A stretch of DNA of 58,726 nt, taken from IMG/VR virus record IMGVR_UViG_3300010391_000099, positions 1 to 58,726 of that record; one strand, written 5' to 3'. Positions 55,299 to 58,726 of the stretch are shown in pieces. Position numbers and translations under genes: made by a program. Under the pieces are notes generated by a model. It was not told the DNA's origin, searched no databases, and worked only from the letters and a program-made list of their open reading frames with translations. Source of the stretch: a virus. How positions within the stretch are numbered: position 1 is the first letter of the stretch; every line of letters begins with the position of its first letter.

Positions 55299-55640
55299 CT
55301 ACGAACGGGAGCCGAGCAATTCCTCCATTTTGCGGATAGCGGATTCGAGTTGGCTTGCATAGTTCGGATTGTCCAATAATTCCTTCGCCGCTTCCACCAG
55401 TTCGCGGGCGGCTTGCTCTATGGACATAGTTCTGTTGTGCCAATGGGAAGCATCACGACTTGCAACCTGGGCGGCGAGTTCTCCAATGCATCCCTGCTGA
55501 TGGTGTCGGGCGATGATGGTTTCTGGTGCTGGGCAACCTTCGGCTTCATACTGTAAGCCTGGACGCGGAACCATTACATACCTGTTGCTAATTTCTTTGT
55601 CCGCCTCCATCATCCACTTTTCCACTTTGGAGTCAGTCAT
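55299..55640 (-). CDS. Leftward operon gene 5, unknown (113 aa)
   Basis: ATG at 55640 with GAGG about eight bases upstream. An acidic helical protein with His and Cys in the middle (ARHHQQGCIGELAAQV) and helices at the end (EQAARELVEAAKELLD). The start overlaps a TGA in the -1 frame that would be the natural stop of the gene before it (see 55708-56031). No family recognised. Confidence 0.6.
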   Translation of the reverse strand: MTDSKVEKWMMEADKEISNRYVMVPRPGLQYEAEGCPAPETIIARHHQQGCIGELAAQVASRDASHWHNRTMSIEQAARELVEAAKELLDNPNYASQLESAIRKMEELLGSRS

Positions 55641-55707
55641 TGTCGGGCCTCACGCAAATACGCCAGGATTTCTTCAACGGCGATGGTAAGTGATTGTAGC
55701 TTGTCCT

Positions 55708-56031
55708 CTAGGTGGCCGCACTCGTCGAGCTTACCCGACTCCTTCGCCCCAGGGCGGCTTCGGCTTGGTCGTGGATAAGGCGAACCTCGTCAGACGGAAC
55801 CCAGCTTAGTGAACGGTGGCGGATATTCTCGACAAACTCCACCAGCGCCTGGTTAGAATTGACGGCGCGGACGATGAGACGGGCGCGATCAATGGCAGGG
55901 CCGTAGTCAACCCCGCCATCCCAGCCGCCCACCACGGTGGCGATAATCTTGTCGTCCTGCTTGATATAGGCGACACCCGGATTGCCTTCGGTCACGGCTT
56001 CAAACGGTGTGTGCTTCCCTTGCTCAGTCAT
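55708..56031 (-). CDS. Leftward operon gene 4, C-terminus frame-shifted (107 aa)
   Basis: ATG at 56031 behind AGGAGGACACA, a strong site. The first 93 residues look normal (FEAVTEGNPGVAYIKQDDKI, ATVVGGWDGGVDYGP, RLIHDQAEAALG). After a GGGG run (minus strand, about 55748-55751) the frame becomes basic and ends at 55708. Adding one G restores a natural sequence (GAKESGKLDECGHLEDKLQSL) that stops at 55637 as ATGA with the next gene. So this is a one-base deletion relative to an intact gene, real or from sequencing. Function unknown. Confidence 0.6.
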   Translation of the reverse strand: MTEQGKHTPFEAVTEGNPGVAYIKQDDKIIATVVGGWDGGVDYGPAIDRARLIVRAVNSNQALVEFVENIRHRSLSWVPSDEVRLIHDQAEAALGRRSRVSSTSAAT

Positions 56032-56040
56032 TGTGTCCTC

Positions 56041-56601
56041 CTAGACCGACAGATTGCTCAATGCTTCTTCGGCTTGGTCGCACAACTCGTCACGCCTGCG
56101 GGCTTCGGCTTCCTCTTTCGTCTCTTTCTCCTGCGGTTCCGTCTCGCCAGACGAATCTGATTCGATGTCTGAGGCTGCGGAGCGCAGTTCCTCCGCGAAA
56201 GTTTCTAGCGCGTCAATCTTCTCTTGGATTTCTTCCCCTGTCGGCCCGCCTTGCAGGGGTTCGGGCATATTTTCAAGAGACTCCTGGTACTCGTCACGAA
56301 CCGACTCAACTTCGTCCGCGGTGCTTTCCAGGTCGGATGATAGATCGGTGAGGGGAGCCTTGCCTGCCCTGATTTCCGCAATGGAGTCCTCAGCGCCCTC
56401 GATGGCAGCATAGACTCCACTCATCTTGCTCTGCGTCAACTCGGAAGGGCGGGGGAAGTGTGCGGAGCAGCGGTAGTGCTTCCCGCCGTAGCGAAACTTG
56501 AAGTGGTAGTATTTCTCCTTCGGCTCAATCTTCTTTCCACAACGCCCACACTGCACTTCCTTTCCGGCCTTGTTCTTGGTTGCGGTATTGACTCTCGGCA
56601 T
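56041..56601 (-). CDS. Leftward operon gene 3: zinc-ribbon plus acidic coiled coil (186 aa)
   Basis: ATG at 56601 with GAGGGGAAG upstream. The N-terminal 50 residues hold CGRCGKKI (near 17-24) and YRCSAHFP (near 42-49), a zinc site of C-x2-C ... C-x2-H type. The rest is a strongly acidic helical region (Glu/Ser/Asp), e.g. YQESLENMPEPL and EPQEKETKEEAEARRR. The design, a zinc finger on an acidic tail, could mimic nucleic acid or bind RNA polymerase; this is speculation. Confidence 0.65.
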   Translation of the reverse strand: MPRVNTATKNKAGKEVQCGRCGKKIEPKEKYYHFKFRYGGKHYRCSAHFPRPSELTQSKMSGVYAAIEGAEDSIAEIRAGKAPLTDLSSDLESTADEVESVRDEYQESLENMPEPLQGGPTGEEIQEKIDALETFAEELRSAASDIESDSSGETEPQEKETKEEAEARRRDELCDQAEEALSNLSV

Positions 56602-56602
56602 T

Positions 56603-56905
56603 TTACTTCCCCTCTCGGTTTTCGTCGAGCTTGCGCTGATCTTCTTCGGTGAACTCGAACAATTCCGGCCTCTGCTGGCGTAGCAGCTTGGCCTGGGCTT
56701 CTTCGTCGGGTAGGTCATACTTCCAACCCCTCCTGAAAAGCGGTTGTGTCTCAGGCAATACGCCGGGGAGTTTTGTCTGCTTCTTCCGGCGATCCGAGAC
56801 AAGTGTGTACTCAGGCGGAGGCTCAGAGGGCCGCAGCTTCTTGCCTAGAAAGCGGCACATCGAGCCTCGATTGCGGGGCACGGTGATAAGGGAAGGCTTA
56901 GGCAT
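56603..56905 (-). CDS. Leftward operon gene 2, basic protein (100 aa)
   Basis: ATG at 56905, overlapping the end of gene 1 by eight bases. Basic N-terminus (KPSLITVPRNRGSMCRFLGKK), Pro-rich middle and a charged end (FEFTEEDQRKLDENREGK). No domain recognised. Confidence 0.55.
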   Translation of the reverse strand: MPKPSLITVPRNRGSMCRFLGKKLRPSEPPPEYTLVSDRRKKQTKLPGVLPETQPLFRRGWKYDLPDEEAQAKLLRQQRPELFEFTEEDQRKLDENREGK

Positions 56906-57050
56906 TTTTCGCCGCCTTCTTCTGACGAGGAACCTGCCAGTACGGAGACTTGCAACCAGCACAGCACCGTGGCACTTCATTCTTTCTCGGATGCCAGGTA
57001 TGCTCACAGCGCAAGCATCGGTAGGTCGGTAGCTGTTTTACTTTCGTCAT
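56898..57050 (-). CDS. Leftward operon gene 1: 50-aa zinc ribbon
   Basis: ATG at 57050. A compact four-Cys zinc ribbon: CLRC (residues 12-15) and CAGC (30-33), with HTWHPR between and SPYWQVPR after. This arrangement, a Cys pair, Trp-x-Pro-Arg and a second pair followed by Lys/Ser-Pro-Tyr-Trp, is a known small zinc-ribbon type found in phages and mobile elements. The promoter's -10 ends six bases before the ATG, so translation may be leaderless. Confidence 0.75.
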   Translation of the reverse strand: MTKVKQLPTYRCLRCEHTWHPRKNEVPRCCAGCKSPYWQVPRQKKAAKNA

Positions 57051-57056
57051 AACCAA

Positions 57057-57084
57057 AGTATATACCAGGATACGGCAGAGTCAA
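57057..57084 (-). promoter_or_regulatory. Promoter of leftward operon
   Basis: Minus strand: -35 TTGACT (57079-57084), 16-base spacer, -10 TATACT (57057-57062). Transcription would begin within a base or two of the ATG at 57050. It is the clearest leftward promoter in the window and is back-to-back with the rightward one at 57152. Confidence 0.65.
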
Positions 57085-57151
57085 GAGAAATCTTCTTCTT
57101 CCACGAACGGAAACAAAGGAGATGTAGGACAATCTTCGGCAATGAAATTGC

Positions 57152-57180
57152 TTGACAGGGGAAACGGAATGGCGTAGAAC
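57152..57180 (+). promoter_or_regulatory. Strong rightward sigma70-type promoter
   Basis: -35 TTGACA (57152-57157, perfect consensus), 17-base spacer, -10 TAGAAC (57175-57180). It lies in a 212-base intergenic region and would drive the genes from 57263 through the circular junction toward the terminase. About 75 bases of leader precede the first gene. Confidence 0.6.
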
Positions 57181-57262
57181 ATACGACGTAGGTGCGCGGA
57201 ATTGTGGTAGTACAGATTGTGAACACAGGACTCAAAGGACAAGTAGCTCACACATCCCCAAG

Positions 57263-57949
57263 ATGAAGAGGGCGGTTGAGATCGCAAAGGTAGCGAGCTT
57301 GGCCGCCCTATCTTTTTTTCTCCTCAGCCTTTCGGTTCTCTGTTGGGAAGCGACGGGCTTAGTGCGGGAGAGTCGGGCACTGGTAAGCGAGAGTCAAAAG
57401 CGCGTCTCCGACACAAGCTCAAACCTCAACGCCTTGCTCATTCAGATGGGCTTGACGGCGGACAATCTTCGGCGTTCTTCGGAGAGTTGGGAAGCCGCCA
57501 GCCAAGAGCAGCGAGTGTACTTCGGCAAAGCAACGAAGAAAATGGAGTACGTTTTGTCGGAGGCAGAGCAAACGCTGATTGATGTGCGGACTCAGACGTT
57601 GCCGCGAATCAATTCCGCCATTGAAGCCAACGATCTTCGGACTCAGGTAGTCTTGGACGAAACCGCGACAGCCATTCGGGAGATGCAACCTGCGATTGAG
57701 CACTTGAGCCTGGCGGCGGAGAACGCAGCAAAGGTAGCGGGCGATCCGAACATTCCTGCAACCCTGGCCCACGTCGAGAAAACCTCTGAGCACGTAGAAG
57801 AGACGGCGGAGAACATCAAGAAAACGACCGCGCACATTGAACAACGGGTTGCTCAGGCTACCAAGCCTGCGAGTTTGGCAAAGTCGGTGGGATTATTTCT
57901 GTTGAACGCCATCGGCTCGATAGGGAATTTCCTGAGAGGGGTGAGCTAG
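57263..57949 (+). CDS. Membrane-anchored coiled-coil protein (228 aa)
   Basis: ATG 57263 lacks a clear ribosome-binding site. One transmembrane helix (AALSFFLLSLSVLCWEA, residues 13-29) is followed by about 150 residues of heptad-type coiled coil with many Ser, Thr, Glu and Ala (ESQKRVSDTSSNLNALL, AENIKKTTAHIEQR). The C-terminus has a second amphipathic/hydrophobic stretch (SVGLFLLNAIGSIGNFL). The shape recalls MCP-like or spanin-like proteins. First gene after the 57152 promoter. Confidence 0.6.
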   Translation: MKRAVEIAKVASLAALSFFLLSLSVLCWEATGLVRESRALVSESQKRVSDTSSNLNALLIQMGLTADNLRRSSESWEAASQEQRVYFGKATKKMEYVLSEAEQTLIDVRTQTLPRINSAIEANDLRTQVVLDETATAIREMQPAIEHLSLAAENAAKVAGDPNIPATLAHVEKTSEHVEETAENIKKTTAHIEQRVAQATKPASLAKSVGLFLLNAIGSIGNFLRGVS

Positions 57950-57950
57950 A

Positions 57951-58460
57951 ATGAGGAAACAGGTTCAAGCGTTGCTTTGCGTTTTCTTTTTTCTGGCGAC
58001 ATTCGGTTGTGGCGCGAGAAAGAACCCCGCAACCGGTCAGCCGGAAGTCCTTACGCCAGAAATGAAGTTGAACCGTGCGGCCAACTACGGTCAAGCCGCC
58101 ACCCGTAGCCTGAAAGAGTTGCAGGAGATTGTCATAGGGCTGGAAGCGCGCAACGGTATCAGCCCTGACGACACGGCCGTTCTCATCACGCAGATTCTCT
58201 TGACCAACAACGCCTTGCAATCGGCGAAGAACGCCGTATCGGAGCTAGAGAAAAAGCGCGCCGCTGGCGCAGCGATTTCAGACGCCGATTTCATCGAGTT
58301 GCGGTCTCTCTTTCAAGTGTTCGCCACACGGTTGCACGAATTAAACCAAGCCGGGGTGCTTAGGATCAAGAACACGGAAGCGCAGCAGGCATTCGGCACA
58401 GCGGTCAATTCACTCTTGGCTGTGGCGCAAACCGTAGTCGCCTTGTGGGGAGGGTTCTAA
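57951..58460 (+). CDS. Putative lipoprotein (169 aa)
   Basis: ATG 57951 right after the previous stop. A signal sequence (VQALLCVFFFLATFGC, residues 5-20) ends in a Gly-Cys that could be lipidated; the lipobox is imperfect (Thr-Phe-Gly-Cys). The mature part is helical (AATRSLKELQEIVIGLEARN, SELEKKRAAGAAISDADF). Lying next to an anchored coiled-coil protein, the pair might bridge inner and outer membranes like i- and o-spanins; that is inference. Confidence 0.6.
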   Translation: MRKQVQALLCVFFFLATFGCGARKNPATGQPEVLTPEMKLNRAANYGQAATRSLKELQEIVIGLEARNGISPDDTAVLITQILLTNNALQSAKNAVSELEKKRAAGAAISDADFIELRSLFQVFATRLHELNQAGVLRIKNTEAQQAFGTAVNSLLAVAQTVVALWGGF

Positions 58461-58462
58461 AG

Positions 58463-58702
58463 ATGGCAACTGTGGCAGAACTTCTCGCAGCCTTGAACGG
58501 GTTTCTGGCGCTGACGCCCTTCGTGGTCAACGTGATTCAGATTATCCGTGAGGCGGTACGAAACAACGAGCAATCCATCCCCACCCAGCGATTCTTGGAT
58601 GCGTGGCAGACAGCTTTGGACGAGGTTGATGCGCGTGGTCGTGAGTGGTTGACAACGCACGGCTACGATCTTCCGCCGTCCAAGCCAGCGCCGGAAGTTT
58701 AG
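58463..58702 (+). CDS. Small helical protein spanning the contig join (79 aa)
   Basis: ATG 58463 two bases after the previous stop. A hydrophobic first part (LLAALNGFLALTPFVVNVIQII, residues 6-27) may bind membranes; the rest is a charged helix and a Pro-rich tail (LPPSKPAPEV). Its 3' end is the region duplicated at the contig ends. A small holin-like or envelope protein cannot be excluded. Confidence 0.55.
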   Translation: MATVAELLAALNGFLALTPFVVNVIQIIREAVRNNEQSIPTQRFLDAWQTALDEVDARGREWLTTHGYDLPPSKPAPEV

Positions 58703-58726
58703 GGGAAAGTAGGCAGTGAGTAGTGC
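58628..58726. repeat. Right copy of 99-bp terminal direct repeat
   Basis: Identical to bases 1-99. See the left copy: most simply an assembly overlap showing a circular or circularly permuted genome of 58,627 bp. Confidence 0.95.

Noticed and set aside
1-58726. tRNA genes, CRISPR arrays, insertion sequences and integrase genes
   Set aside because: I looked for cloverleaf-like segments, regularly spaced repeats, transposase or integrase motifs and saw none; a tRNA or profile search would be needed to be certain.

Overview
The window is a complete or near-complete genome of an uncultivated, short-tailed (podovirus-like) tailed phage, assembled as one contig with a 99-base exact direct repeat at its two ends (1-99 = 58628-58726). 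Removing one copy gives a circular map of 58,627 bp, and the gene cut at the right end (58463-58702) continues into the left end. The virion gene order (small and large terminase, portal, scaffold, capsid, tail-tube adaptor, nozzle, ejection proteins, fibre) has no tape-measure, sheath or baseplate gene, which points to a short tail. I see no tRNA, integrase, DNA polymerase, RNA polymerase or CRISPR array. The host cannot be named. Sec signal peptides, an outer-membrane-adhesin-like repeat in the fibre and strong Shine-Dalgarno sites suggest a Gram-negative bacterium.

Layout. (i) 57152-58702 and on through 1568: a rightward cluster behind a consensus-like promoter (TTGACA, 17 nt, TAGAAC), with a coiled-coil membrane protein, a putative lipoprotein, an HNH nuclease and tiny basic or zinc-binding proteins. 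(ii) 1589-5683: terminase small subunit, a terminase large subunit split into ATPase and nuclease cistrons, and portal. (iii) 5694-10112: an unusual insert between portal and scaffold, holding a cold-shock protein, a CgeB-like glycosyltransferase, a radical SAM/SPASM enzyme with a frame break inside its Fe-S motif, two paralogous SAM methyltransferases and small partners. (iv) 10220-18865: scaffold, capsid, a strong terminator, minor proteins, a family-2 glycosyltransferase, adaptor (AUU start) and nozzle. (v) 18890-29577: the ejection module, with five proteins starting Met-Cys around a 2541-residue polyvalent protein, plus one opposite-strand membrane protein. (vi) 29583-39002: fibre region with a 2174-residue adhesin-like fibre and several proteins with Sec signal peptides or N-terminal membrane anchors. 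(vii) 38999-40519: lysis cassette with a holin-like protein and an M15-type peptidase. (viii) 40416-41461: a small divergent regulator locus with an XRE repressor-like protein, overlapping promoters and an inverted repeat. (ix) 41525-55123: early/replication region with DNA methyltransferase, DUF4326, Cas4/RecB-type exonuclease, a phiC31 Gp3-like protein, a HerA-like ATPase, a KhpA-like KH protein, an O-like initiator with internal hexamer repeats, a loader-like protein, an HNH protein and a RuvC-like resolvase. (x) 55299-57050: a five-gene leftward operon from a promoter at 57057-57084.

The phage seems to bring initiation, recombination and Holliday-junction functions but to borrow the host replisome. 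Genes are tightly coupled: ATGA and GTGA stop-start overlaps dominate. Several single-base frame disruptions (near 2660-2696, 7371, 55112 and 55750) are either real regulation or decay, or uncorrected assembly indels; read-level checking would decide. All calls come from reading the sequence without database searches.
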